Below are positions 32,387-42,388 of a stretch of 64,000 nt of DNA, piece after piece. Numbering within the stretch: position 1 is the first letter of the stretch; each line of letters starts with the position of its first letter. The notes beneath the pieces were generated by a model. The model was not told the origin of the DNA. It saw nothing but the letters and a program-made list of their open reading frames with translations, and made no database searches. Origin of the DNA: Meconema thalassinum (Eukaryota; Arthropoda; Insecta; Orthoptera; Tettigoniidae); contig OX336389.2 in the NCBI GenBank assembly GCA_946902985.2, positions 126,019,572-126,083,571 of the forward strand, given 5' to 3'. Made by a program: the position numbers and the translations under genes.

Positions 32387-32461
32387 TAACCGTGGCGTGA
32401 ACTGTATTGGAATAGACAGCGATACCAGATAACACAGCGGGCTGCTGACAGTCTCCTCATG

Positions 32462-33180
32462 CAGGTGCGGATGTAGAGTTTGGCTTGGAGGGGAGGGGGG
32501 GGTCAGAGAATCGAAATTGTTAAGAAAAATTGTATCACTAAAAACGCAATCACAAAATAACCAAACGTACAAAACCAGACCAAATTTTTGCAAGCTACAT
32601 GGATAGAAATTTTATGCGTTTAGCGCACCAAAAATATTCGTACAAATTGCAACGGCGTGTTTTGCCACTTTTACATCGAGCTTCGAGAAAAGTATCAAGA
32701 TACGTTACAGTTTCGGCAAGTCGAGTTGGTACCGACAAAGGGGGAAAGTCACAGCTTAAATTGTCAACCAGGCTTGCAGTTTGGACGTCGGCAAAATTTG
32801 TTGGTGCGAAAAAAGCCCCAAATTCCTATTCGTGCATTGCTGCACATTCATCGTGACATCACTATAAACATCGATTCGGTAATCACAAGGTTTGCTAAAC
32901 AAAATAGACGAGTTGATTTTGTTATATAAATAATCGTTTTTATACAACAGGTATGAAGTTGTAAATATGTACACTTGTAACAGAACATAATAATTGCAAT
33001 AAATATATTTTCAGTATTGAATAAAATGAAAAAAAAAAGTTTTTCAGTTAAAATTCTTTGAGTTTTATTTGTCTGGTTCTTGTGTTTTCGTTTTTTGAGT
33101 TTGCAAAAAAAATTGGTCTCCCGTTTGTGGGGGGGCATGACCCCCGTGACCCCCCCCCCCCCCCCTTGAATCCGCGCCTG
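32462..33180. mobile_element. hAT-type MITE with 8-bp target duplication
   Basis: TCCTCATG flanks the element (32454-32461 and 33181-33188). The ends are CAGGTGCGGAT and the inverted counterpart of CAGGCGCGGATT, each followed inward by G-rich runs, a style common in hAT elements. The 719-bp interior has only short frames without a transposase domain. It is non-autonomous. Confidence 0.85.
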
Positions 33181-33230
33181 TCCTCATGTCACCTCGCGAT
33201 TAATCAGCAAGCTATTCTCACACCTGGCAT

Positions 33231-33480
33231 TGCGGTGTGATAAGTATACAGATTGTGCAATTGGGCTACTGTGGGATTTAAGGGTTCCTGTTCAGTCCCT
33301 CGCCCTTTAGTGTTACATAAATAATTTGTAGCTAGCAACCTTCCCTGGAGTGCACACAACAACTCACTCAAATTTCATCGCAATCGGATGGATGGTATAT
33401 GAACCCGTAGGGGACATACAGTACATACAAACTATCCCGTAACATTGATTTTTATAATATAGATGGTTATAGACTAAGAA
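33231..33480 (+). repeat. Probable LINE-type 3' end
   Basis: The stretch TCAAATTTCATCGCAATCGG, a following GGGACATACA segment and an ending of TTTTTATAATATAGAT resemble the 3' ends of RTE-like elements seen in many arthropods. There is no coding frame. The assignment rests on general appearance only. Confidence 0.3.
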
Positions 33481-33602
33481 GGAGAAAACTAAGGGATCAC
33501 ATGATTGTATATATTGTAAGCCTATTGTGATCTGCTTATTTTCAAATCTTTGCCTCAATGTATCTTCATTTTGCCATACAAAATTAAATAAAATATAAAT
33601 AA

Positions 33603-33802
33603 AGGCCGGAATGGTACCTAACTTAAGTCCACGGTTGCTTAATACGCAATTACTACCTCAATTACAAATACATACTGTACATTAGTACAGACATCACAGT
33701 GACACAGGTTGTCAGACTAATTCTACACACACCCAAATACACGGGGCTACATGACCATGATGTAGCAAAGCTCCTAAAAGAATCAACAACAACAACAACA
33801 TT
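33603..33802 (+). mobile_element. SINE, 3' body only
   Basis: The segment from GGCCGGAATGGTACCTAACT through CATCACAGTGACACAGGTT to the ACAACAACAAC tail is the 3' body of the tRNA-derived SINE seen complete near 37.7 and 40.9 kb. The tRNA-like head is missing, so it is 5' truncated. Confidence 0.8.
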
Positions 33803-34154
33803 CTTGGACAGGCTCCGTTTCCCACTCTGACTCTATGCCTATGCATTAGGTTGATGTCTAAGATGCCCCTGGTTCCTAAAGTCGTTACGTCCCCTTTGAC
33901 AGATTGAACTGTGGACCACTGGAGTGGAAAAGAAGCAGATGGCGTGAAGTAAAGAAGAAAGGGAAGCCACTTCCTTCCGTTCACCCGTTAATGAACTGCA
34001 CGCATTAACATGCAGGGGTCGGGGCGGAGTGCCTTGTACATGCAACAGTCACTGGGCATGGGCACATTCCCGAATATTCAAGGTGTGCCTTCAATTTGTC
34101 TGATGACCAGGGTTTGTGGTGTTTAGCATTTGAAGGGTACAGGAGTAAAATGTT

Positions 34155-34350
34155 GTTGTTGTTGTTGTTGTTGATTCATCTAGGGGTTTTGCGACATCTT
34201 GGTCATATAGCCCCGTGTAATTGGGTGTGTGTAGAATTTGTCTCATAACCTTTGTTATTGTGTTGGCTGTATTCGTGTGTGTATTTGTAATTCAGATGAA
34301 GATTGGAAAGGAGGCAGCCTTTGCCTTAATTTAGGAACCATCTGCCATTT
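34155..34350 (-). mobile_element. SINE, 3' body, minus orientation
   Basis: Starting with TTGTTG repeats (the inverted tail) and then GGTCATATAGCCCCGTGTAA, this is the same SINE body in reverse. It stops near 34350 before any tRNA-like head. A second, longer minus-strand copy begins immediately after it. Confidence 0.8.
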
Positions 34351-34359
34351 GTCTGGAGT

Positions 34360-34690
34360 ATAAATAGAGCCTTGCGACATCATGGTCATGAAGTCTGATG
34401 TACTTGTGTGTGAGTGTGTAATCTGTCTGATAAACTGTATTATTATGGTGCCTGTATGTGTAATTGAGGGTAGAAGTGGGGTGAATGCGGCCGTGGTATT
34501 TAGTTAAGAACCATCCTGGCATTTGCCTCAATTAGAAATAAGATACCACGGAAAACCACTTCTAGGATTGCCGAGGTGGGAATCGAACCCACCTCTTCTC
34601 AGTTTTACCACATGAGGTTGAGTGTACCCCGTTCCAGGCCTCAGACCAGAATGACATTTCTTGGCAGAACCGGGAATCGCACTGGAACCT
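34360..34690 (-). mobile_element. SINE with paired B boxes, minus orientation
   Basis: On the minus strand the copy contains the head with a degraded first B box near 34670, a second intact one (GGTTCGATTCC) near 34576, the conserved GAAGTGGTTTTCCGTGG block and the 3' body. It follows the head order seen at 39951-40435. The extreme 5' end near 34690-34700 is diverged. Confidence 0.75.
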
Positions 34691-34899
34691 CCGGCCAAGA
34701 ATACGAGGGTATGGAAGGACGAATCGGGTCAATTTTAAAAATTTTCTCCTAGCCACCAAATGAAACACACTCAAGGAAGTGCTCCCATCTAGCGGCACGC
34801 ATCTTACCTTCGTCTGTAAGCTGGTGACAAGTAGCTACTGTGAGTCACACTTGTTTGTGTGTTTTTATTGAGTAAGGTCGTGCTGTTTCAGGTAAGTTC

Positions 34900-36350
34900 C
34901 GATTTTTAGCCTACTTTTCACATTTTGCAAAAATGAGGAAAAATAGACTTATGAGATCGGGCAAATGTGTGTCTGTCCTTCTGTCTGTCTGTATGTCAGT
35001 CCTTCTGTCTGTCTGGCTGTCTGTCTGGCTGTGTGTGTGTGTGTCCCTATAAACTCCTAAATGGCTGGAGCAATCGAAACAAAATTTGGCAGGAGTAGAG
35101 ATCTATACCTGAATATCTCACGGCCATCTTTGAAAATGATGTCAGTGCTACCAACTGTTGACAAATCGCAATTGAAATTTGAGCTCCATGTTGGATATCC
35201 TGAAAAGTATGAATGAGAGATAATTCAAAATTGGCACACGTATAGATAATAATATTGCAGTTTAATTTCCAGGAGGCCATACTTGGCAGTGTTACCAAAA
35301 TGATTATAAGCCTGCTGATAGGTCCAATTTTTAAAATGCATATAACTTCTACACTATCAATTGGATTTCAACTAAATTTCGTATGTGCTATGTGTACATA
35401 AACAGATATGACTGAGCGTATTCTTAAGAGTCTCCACGGCTGCCAACTGTTAACAAATGCTCTCAATTTTTTAAATCCAAATACCCATATATCAGAAAGT
35501 ATGCAAGCCGACAGCTTTAAACTATGCACACGTTTAGTACCTGACATTCTATATTAATGTGGAGTAACTTATATACGTGAGTGCTACCAACATGATTCTA
35601 AGCCTGCTGAGAAGTCCAACTTTAAATACATGTAACTTCTATACTATCATTTGGATTTCAACCAAATTTCGTGTGTGCTATGTGTACCATAACATTATAT
35701 GACTATGCCCCGATTCTTAAGAGTAACCAGGGCTGCCAACTGTTCATAAATGCTGTCTCTATTTTTGTTACCCTAATATCAATATATCAGAAAGTATGCA
35801 AGCCAATAGCTCTAAACTTTGCACACGTATAGTACCTGGCATTGTAGATTAATTTGGAATAACTAATACAGGCCTACGCCAGTGCTGCCAACATGATTCT
35901 AAGCCTGTTGATAGGTCCAATTTTAAATGCATGTAACTTCTATACTAACTAATGGATTGCATTCAAAATTGACACAACAAGAGATCATATTATTTCAGAT
36001 TACTTCTGACCAATACATGTACTGTATGTCATTGTTGCCAACATGATTTTACGCGCGCTGTTAGATCCAATGTTTAACTGCATGTGACGTCCATGCTATC
36101 CATGGACTTCAACCAAATTTTGTATTCTGTACCTTAAGAGATGGAACTAAGAATATATTCAGTCACAAGGGCTGCCAACTGTAGTTCTCTATTAGGCTAC
36201 ATTATGCCAGGTATACAGTATTTCGAACTAATTAGAAATTTCGATATTACCAACTTAATTTCGTCATTATTCTAGATAGATCCATATAGATTAATCATTG
36301 GCATGAATCTTAAATTTTAAGAAAAGTAGGCTCTTTAGTTCGTCACGGAA
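34900..36350 (+). repeat. Tandem-unit repeat family, member 1
   Basis: A head able to form a hairpin (TTTTAGCCTACTTTTCACAT with a later AAATAGACTTATGAGATC) is followed by a GTCT/GTGT microsatellite at about 34970-35045. Four imperfect units of roughly 250-300 bp come next, each with segments such as GTGCTACCAACATGATT, TAAGCCTGCTGA and ATGTAACTTCTA. Members with the same head occur at 36765, 50400-51990 (inverted) and 55650. There is no coding frame. Confidence 0.7.
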
Positions 36351-36429
36351 CTTCTTGTTCACTCTCCCTTCAGGTAAAGTTTGGAATAGTAACTTACTCC
36401 AAGTCTCGGAGCACTTACACCATCCCTGT

Positions 36430-36560
36430 CCCTTATACAGTAGCACACACTCTTATAGTCATCACATAAATACAGGTTATCAGACAACTTCAACAACTAC
36501 ACGAGGCTGAATACCAAGATGTTCCAAGCCCCTAAAATGAATTAACAACAACAATAGAAC
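36430..36560 (+). mobile_element. SINE 3' fragment
   Basis: TACAGGTTATCAGACAACTT, a CACGAGGCTGAATACCAAGA segment and an AATTAACAACAACAATA tail identify a short diverged 3' piece of the local tRNA-derived SINE. Confidence 0.6.
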
Positions 36561-36764
36561 TGGTAACACACAGTACTTTAAACACGCACACTAATTTTTA
36601 TTCGCAGATCATGAATGCGTACAAGATGTTTCAACTTCCGAAACACTCCCCTGACTATAACAATTCTGGTGTTATACCCTTAGATTCGAATGCTAGTACG
36701 TACTTTATTCTTCACGGAACATTAAGTACCAAGTGCCATTTACTCGGCAAGGCTGTCCTTCATT

Positions 36765-37320
36765 TTTAGCCAATTTTTATTTATGAAAAGAATAGGCTTA
36801 TAATATCACCTTTTGTCCATGTGTGTGTATGTCTGTGTGTCTGTGTGTCCCCCCTGATACAATCTAAATGGCAAAGCGATCTTAATGAAACTCGGTAAGT
36901 GCATACGGTACTACTATTTCGTCCGACCCCGGCCGTGCCTCTTAAATATTAATCCGATTCACCAACCCAACATGGCGGTCGTGCGAAATATTTCTCCGCA
37001 ACAATAACAGATATCACCCTGGAATTGTGTACTGTAGGATGATAAAGGGTACTACTAGAAGTTCATGTATGTAACTTTCATAAACTTTTAAATTATAAAA
37101 CGAACATGGCGGCCAAGCGAAGTTGAAACATTTAAATAGACTTTTCTCGCGATTTAAACATCCGAGCGCAGTGAAATATGGTACAGCAAATGTTCATACA
37201 CAGTGTAATGCACTGACATCTAATTTAGTTCAATATTTTACATAACCTCAAGATAGCAGCTGTGTGAAAAAATTAAAATTAAGCTTTTATTTCCCTTGTC
37301 CTAATCATGCGATAATCTTC
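36765..37320 (+). repeat. Tandem-unit repeat family, member 2 (short)
   Basis: The head is a variant of the hairpin seen at 34900 and ends in ATAGGCTTATAATATCACC. It is followed by a GTGT/CTGTGTGT tract. The body has two loose units with AACATGGCGG(C/T)C near 36970 and 37104. No coding frame was found. Confidence 0.55.
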
Positions 37321-37335
37321 ATCTAATGGTACATA

Positions 37336-37560
37336 TGGCCATGTTGAAACAGTGGATCCCATGAGAACTCCGCAGTTAAGCAGCATTGGGCGTGGTCGGA
37401 ACTTGGATGGCATGCCGGTTCTAGGTACTGCGCGCTGATGGCAAACATAAGGAGGAGCGGAAAGGCCCTGACCATCCTACCGCACGTAAACTCTGGCTGA
37501 GGATAGCCTCTTCGGAGGCTCGGACCTGCCTTCGGGCAGAATACCAATACATAACACTAT
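37336..37560 (+). mobile_element. 5S rRNA-derived SINE or 5S pseudogene
   Basis: Bases 37336-37441 follow the 5S rRNA layout: GCCATGTTGAAACAGTGG at the start, GAACTCCGCAGTTAAGCAGC, then TTGGGCGTGGTCGGAACTTG, GGATGGCATGCCGGTTC and a closing CTGATGGC that can pair with the beginning. A non-5S body follows, including CTCTTCGGAGGCTCGGACC and CTTCGGGCAGAATACC. A 5S head fused to such a body is the mark of 5S-derived SINEs with an internal pol III promoter. It is too diverged to be a functional 5S gene. Confidence 0.75.
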
Positions 37561-37707
37561 GGCATACATAAATGATAATCCAACATGGCAACCATCCAAA
37601 ATATTTAGACGGTTCTCAATATCGCCGAATCTATTACAGGCAGGGATATGACCTAGAAGCTGTGAACCCGTCAATGGTGGGTAATGAAAGTTCCTAGTAA
37701 CTATACG

Positions 37708-38104
37708 TTATTGTTGTTTATTCTTTAGGGTGCTTCCGACATCGTGGTTATGTAACCCTGTGTACTTGGATGTATGCATATTTTGTCTGATAACCTGTGT
37801 CACTGTGTTGTCTGTACTAGTGTATTCATTTGTAGTTGAGGTAGGATTTGAGTAGGAAGTGGCCGTAGCCTTAAGTAAGGTACAATCCCGACATTTGCCT
37901 GGAGTAGACGTGGGATACAACGGAAAACCACTTCCAGGATCGCTGAGGTAGGAATCGAACCCGCCTCTTCTCAGTTTTGCCTCATAAGGCTGAGTGTACC
38001 CCGTTCTTGCCCTCAAACCAGAATTAAATTTCTTGGCAGAGCAGGGAATCGAACCCGGGCCCTGCGGTGGTAGCCAAGAATGCTAGCCATTACGCAACGA
38101 GGCA
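37708..38104 (-). mobile_element. SINE with paired B boxes, near full length
   Basis: On the minus strand the head begins near 38104 (GCCTCGTTGCGTAATGGCTA, A-box region) with a first B box GGTTCGATTCC at about 38050 and a second near 37955. The GGAAGTGGTTTTCCGTTG block, a CCTTAAG/GCCACTTCC segment and the common 3' body follow down to 37708. It directly precedes the Tc1 element at 38116. Confidence 0.85.
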
Positions 38105-38115
38105 GAAAGTAACTA

Positions 38116-39580
38116 CACACATCAAAAAAAGTTTTGCATCACCTCGGTTCCAAGAGTTCCGGAACCGTTAAATACAAAGGGAATAGAGATCAACACAAAC
38201 AACATTTCAGCTCGTTTTATTGCTCATGAGACCCACACATTGCATGTTGTACCATCATACAGCTAGACTTTCAGCATTTGTGGTCCAGATTGCAGTACAC
38301 ACCACTACCTCTAATACCCAGTAGCACGTCCTCTTGCATTGATGCATGCCTGTATTCGCCGTGGCATACTATCCACAAGTTCATCAAGACACTGTTGGTC
38401 CAAATTGTCCCACTCCTCAACGACAATTCGGCGTAAATCTCGCAGAGTGGTTGGTGGGTCAAGACGTCCATAAACAGCCCTTTTCAACATATCCCAGGCA
38501 TGTTCGATAGGGTTCATGTCTGGCGAACATGCTGGCCACTGTAGTCGAGCGATGTCGTTATCTTGAAGGAACGCATTCACAAGATGTGCACGATGAGGTC
38601 GAGAATTGTCGTCCATGAAGACAAATGCCTCTCCAATATTCTGCCGATATGGTTGCACTATGGGTCGGAGGATGTCATTCAGGTATCGTAAAGCCGTTTC
38701 GGAGCCTTCCATGACCACCAGTGGCGTACGTCGGCCCCACATAATGCCACCCCAAAACATCAGGGAACCACCACCTTGCTGCACTCGCTGGACAGTGTGT
38801 CTAAGACGTTCAGCCTGACCAGGGTGCCTCCAAACACGTCTCCGACGATTGTTTGGTTGAAGGCATATGCGACACTCATCGGTGAAGAGAACGTGATGCC
38901 AATTCCGTGGGGTCCATTCAGCATGTTGTTGGGCCCATCTGTACCGCGCTGCATGGTGTCGGGGTTGCAAAGCTGGACCTCGCCATGGACGTCGGGAGTG
39001 AAGTTGCGCATCATGCAGCCTATTGCGCACAGTTTGAGTTGAAACACGACGTCCTGTGGCTGAACGAAACGCATTATTCAACATGGTGGCATTGCTGTCA
39101 GGGTTCCTCCGAGCGGCAATCCGTAAGTAGCGGTCATCCACTACAGTAGTAGCCCTTGGGCGGCCTGAGCGAGGCCTGTCATCGACAGTTCCTGTATCTC
39201 TGTACCTCCTCCATGTCCGAACAACATCGCTTTGGTTCACTCTGAGACGCCTGGAAACTTCCCTTGTTGAGAGCCCTTCTTGACACAAAGTAACAATGCG
39301 GACGCGATCGAACTGCGGTATTGACCTTCTAGGCATGGTAGAACTACAGACAACATGAGCAGCGTACCTTCGTCCTGGTGGAATGACTGGAACTGATCGG
39401 CTGTCGTACCCCCTCCGTCTAATAGGCCCTGCTCATGCATGGTTGTTTACATCTTTGAGCAGTTTTAGTGACATCTATGAACAGTCAAAGGGACTGTATC
39501 TTGGATACAATATACACAGTCAACGTCTATATGCCGGAGATCTGGGAACCGAGGTGATGCAAAACTTTTTTTGATGTGTG
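38116..39580 (-). mobile_element. Tc1-like transposon, apparently complete
   Basis: Inverted ends starting CACACATCAAAAAAAGTTTT extend at least 36 bp. They are flanked by TA at 38114-38115 and 39581-39582. The 1465-bp element holds one intact transposase gene on the minus strand. With both ends and a full frame it may be autonomous. Related short inverted ends with the same tip are not seen elsewhere in the window. Confidence 0.95.
38311..39336 (-). CDS. Tc1-like transposase, intact (DD34E)
   Basis: A 341-residue frame starts at ATG 39336 and has no internal stop. Residues 1-50 hold a first helix-turn-helix (GLSTREVSRRLRVNQSDVVR), followed by the RPRSGRPRATT linker with the GRP minor-groove motif. 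A second helix-turn-helix occupies about 65-115. The catalytic triad is complete: Asp 153 in LFTDECR, Asp 243 in FMDDNSRPH, and Glu 278 in NPIEHAWD, with 34 residues between the last two. The length is usual for Tc1 transposases. It would cut and paste the surrounding element at TA sites in the nucleus. The frame lies between the terminal repeats with about 195 and 245 bp of flank. Confidence 0.96.
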   Translation of the reverse strand: MPRRSIPQFDRVRIVTLCQEGLSTREVSRRLRVNQSDVVRTWRRYRDTGTVDDRPRSGRPRATTVVDDRYLRIAARRNPDSNATMLNNAFRSATGRRVSTQTVRNRLHDAQLHSRRPWRGPALQPRHHAARYRWAQQHAEWTPRNWHHVLFTDECRICLQPNNRRRRVWRHPGQAERLRHTVQRVQQGGGSLMFWGGIMWGRRTPLVVMEGSETALRYLNDILRPIVQPYRQNIGEAFVFMDDNSRPHRAHLVNAFLQDNDIARLQWPACSPDMNPIEHAWDMLKRAVYGRLDPPTTLRDLRRIVVEEWDNLDQQCLDELVDSMPRRIQACINARGRATGY

Positions 39581-39774
39581 TATAAAGAATTTATGTTGAC
39601 GTTACAGTACATGCTAGTCCTTCCATTTATTGCCATTTTTTTTAGCGTGCAACGAGAAAATAACTTCTGCAATACTTATCTTTTAGGGTAATCATACTTG
39701 AGCTGCACACTCTCTGGCTGGATCAACTCGAGGCGTTGTACGAGAAGAGACAAGAAGGAGATATTGCTTCTCTG

Positions 39775-40526
39775 GTATAGAGCTTCCACTCTTTTTCGTT
39801 TGTTCTCTTGCCGTTGACGCGCCACTTTTGTTTTTGATACATAACGAAGTTCCGGTTTAATAGTCAGGTAATAGATCAATAGGAACTGTATACTACCGTA
39901 CAATTTACTTGCCTGAAACTGAGCAATTTCTTGTTGCTGGGAAAAAATGACCGTAGCGTAGCGGTCGGCATGGTTAGCTGCCGCCCCGGAGGTCCTGGGT
40001 TCGATTCCCGGCTCTGCCACGAAATTTGAAAAGTGGTATGAGGACTGGAACGGGGTTTACTCAGCCTCGGGTGGTTCAAATGAGTAGAGGGGGTTCGATT
40101 CCCACCTCAGCCATCCTCGAAGTGGTTTTCCGTGGTTTCCCACTTCGTCTTCGGGCCTAGTGGTACCTACTGTAAGGCCACGGCCGCCTCCTTCCCTCTT
40201 CCTCGCCTATCCATCCCAATCTTCCATCACTTCCCATCCCTCATGGGGCCCCTGTTCAATTTGCAGGTGAGGCCGCCTGGGCGAAGTGCTGATCACACCT
40301 CCCCAGTTGTACCCATCCCGACCAGATGTTCCAGGCTCCAGGACACTGCCCATAGAGGCGGTAGTGGTGAGTTCCCTCGCTGAATCCGTGGGAACCACCA
40401 ATCTAGAGGGTAAATTGACTAAATAAATAAAAATAGGAAAACATGAAAGTGGTAAAATGAACCAAGAATGATTTGATTTTCAGCTAAGCACAATGAGAAA
40501 GCTCTACTTGTGGTTGTTCGGGATAT
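39775..40526 (+). repeat. Short dispersed repeat, copy 1, filled by a SINE
   Basis: Sequence from GGTATAGAGCTTCCACTC through CCGGTTTAATAGTCAGGTAA to GAAAGCTCTACTTGTGGTTG also occurs at 55635-55655 plus 57818-58045. This copy is interrupted by a SINE at 39951-40435. The ends (TAGAGCTTCCA and the inverted AAAGCTCTA) suggest a MITE of about 260 bp, but this is not firm. Confidence 0.7.
39951..40435 (+). mobile_element. SINE with paired B boxes and alternative 3' body
   Basis: The tRNA-like head has an A box (TGGTTAGCTGCC, about 39971) and a B box (GGTTCGATTCC at 39998-40008). A second B box is at 40092-40102. The GAAGTGGTTTTCCGTGG and AAGGCCACGGCCG blocks follow as in its relatives, but the 3' body then differs completely (TCCCATCCCTCATGGGGCCC) and ends in AAATAAATAAAAAT. 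GGGAAAAAATGA and GGAAAACATGA flank it as an imperfect target duplication. The copy at 57818-58045 shows the site without this insert. Confidence 0.88.
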
Positions 40527-40865
40527 CGCACTCCTCGCATTGGCCGCACGAAAAAGTGAGTCCAGGTAATCGGTTACATTCGCCTGGAGGGGGGAGAAGA
40601 TCTGTTGATCTGTTCTCCGTCAGCTGTTTGACAGTATGTAATGTGTGGAAGGCGGGCAATATTTTATCGAAAATGATAATTTCTTGAAAATATATTTATT
40701 TCATAACAGTTTCAGACAACACATTGCCGTTAACTAGTACAAACTAATTTATGAGGATCTGAGAAGAAAATAAATATGGTATTTATTTTAAAGGGCATGG
40801 TTGTTAAGTCAGATTTCTCATATGCATAGAGAGTAATGAAAAGGACTCTGAATATACTTGTAAAA
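40527..40865. other. Gene-free spacer
   Basis: No gene, RNA or element end recognised between two SINE copies. Confidence 0.5.
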
Positions 40866-41232
40866 AACTGCATTCTTGGCTGTCACCGCGGAGGGCCCGG
40901 GTTAGATTCCCGTCTCTGCCAAGAAAATTTTAATCCTGGTCTGAGGGCTGGAGCGGGGTACACTCAACCTCGTGAGGTAAAATAGGATAGAGGTGGGTTC
41001 GATTCCTACCTCAGCCATCCTGGAAGTGGTTTTCGGTGGTTTCCAGGCAAATGCCGGGATGGCACCTGACCTAAGGCCACGGCCGTTTCCTACCCAAATC
41101 CTACTTAAATTGCAAACACACACACCAGTACAGACATCACAGTGACACAGGTTATCAGACAAATTCACACACACCCAAGTACACGGGGCTACATGATCTC
41201 GATGTCGCAAAGACCCAAAAACATTCAACTAA
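40866..41232 (+). mobile_element. SINE with paired B boxes, 5' shortened
   Basis: The first B box is changed to GGTTAGATTCC (about 40900) and the A box is missing. The second B box (GGTTCGATTCC, about 40998), the GGAAGTGGTTTTCGGTGG block, AAGGCCACGGCCG and the common 3' body (CATCACAGTGACACAGGTTA) are present. It ends near 41232 with a weak A-rich tail. Confidence 0.85.
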
Positions 41233-41496
41233 AACTGCAGCGCAGACTTTTTGGCAGTGCACAGTAGCTTCTGTAAAAAAATGTATCTTTCTCTTTCAGT
41301 CATAAACATAATGCATTACTGCAATCGATGCCAGTATTTTCTGGGTTGCAGGAAGGATATAGGCTACCGTATTTTTATAGAACATTGCAGTTACTTGTTT
41401 CAGGCTAACAAATTTAATGCCAGAACTCCCTTGGTTAACTCATATTTTCGTGTGACCCCAAAGCTATTTGAGTAATGTTTCTGGGGGCTAGAGTAT

Positions 41497-42283
41497 TGTT
41501 ACGGCTGTGAGTTTGTGTCATCGCTCGCCGCATGAGTCACAACTGCCCCAGGGCTGGGCTGTGCCCTGCCTCAGTGTATTGCGTACGCCTTATGCAACAG
41601 GACTACTAGGACAAAGGGATGGTCCAGAATATTCGTGACTCAACCAGTGAAGGAAACCTCGAGATGCCGTGAACCCTGGATAGGTCTAGAAGCATTTATT
41701 GAGTCACCGGCCTGCTATATAAGAGCGACCTGTCAAGCAGTGTTGTTGTGTGTTTTACGAGCTAGTACGAGCGTTTATCCTGAGCGACAGAAGTGTGGTG
41801 ACTTGCGAAACCCCTAGTGAAGCCGTTTCTCTTGACAGCGAGGAAGTGAGAAGCATACAGGGGACTGCCTGTGTTTTGAGTGAGTGTGATTTCACTGAGC
41901 GTCAGTGGTGAAGTGCCGCGCGAGTTACGAAACCCAGTGACATTGTTTCCCAGCTCGTGAACAGCGAAGCAGCGTGTAGCAGGTTTTCGTAAGTAACTGT
42001 AATTTGTGTACATAGGGGAGAGTTGCATGTAGTTCTGTCGAGGCGACCAGACTCATTAGCGAGAAGATTAACTGTTGACAAGTGAAAGAGGGCAAGAGCT
42101 CTCCATAAGCAAGAGACTTGAGGAAACTGGAGTAAGGTTCCAATTGCTTGTATTTGCTGATGAGTAGTGTATCTTTCTGGCCACAATAAAATTAATTATT
42201 TCTTTAAAGGAACATCCTGTGTTGTGCTTTCTACCCACCGTAATCCAGTTAACAAAAGTGCCACTAGGGGGTGGCACGTAACA
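41497..42283 (+). repeat. Gypsy 5' LTR
   Basis: Starts TGTTACGGCTGTGAG and ends GGTGGCACGTAACA. A TATATAAGAG at about 41717 is a good TATA box and CAATAAAATTAATT near 42183 may serve for polyadenylation. It matches 47598-48384 apart from about eight base changes. Confidence 0.93.
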
Positions 42284-42284
42284 A

Positions 42285-42302
42285 CTGGTGTCAGAAGCCG
42301 GA
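42285..42302 (+). promoter_or_regulatory. Gypsy primer-binding site
   Basis: CTGGTGTCAGAAGCCGGAT follows the 5' LTR by one base. TGGTGTCAGAAG is complementary to a tRNA 3' end of CTTCTGACACCA, which fits tRNA-Leu. The next bases do not match perfectly. Confidence 0.7.
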
Positions 42303-42388
42303 TTACGAACTCAAGCACAAGCACAACACCTGACGGTCCTGGTTTCAAAACCCGAGCAGGTCATTTTCTCTAATTTTCCTGTGAGTGC

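Larger units (their letters stand above)
19741..32400 (-). mobile_element. PIF/Harbinger-like element opened by two later insertions
   Basis: The inverted ends are split. The left end is 19751-19774 plus 29830-29872; the right end is 32326-32386. Both read GTTTCCTCCAGTAGCGG and then TACCGCTT, CTAGCG and CCGT toward the inside. The left end was cut by the errantivirus-like provirus (19775-29829, target GCGG). The interior, read on the minus strand, retains two scraps resembling PIF/Harbinger transposase (30000-30506). A truncated LINE lies between those scraps and the right end. Without insertions the element is about 0.85 kb. The inverted ends are firm; the superfamily is an inference. Confidence 0.65.

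Noticed and set aside
37336..37441. Functional 5S rRNA gene
   Set aside because: There are too many substitutions and changes in length relative to insect 5S, and a non-5S body follows instead of a T-run terminator.
38606..39149. Plus-strand frames opposite the Tc1 transposase
   Set aside because: They are shadows of the intact minus-strand gene.
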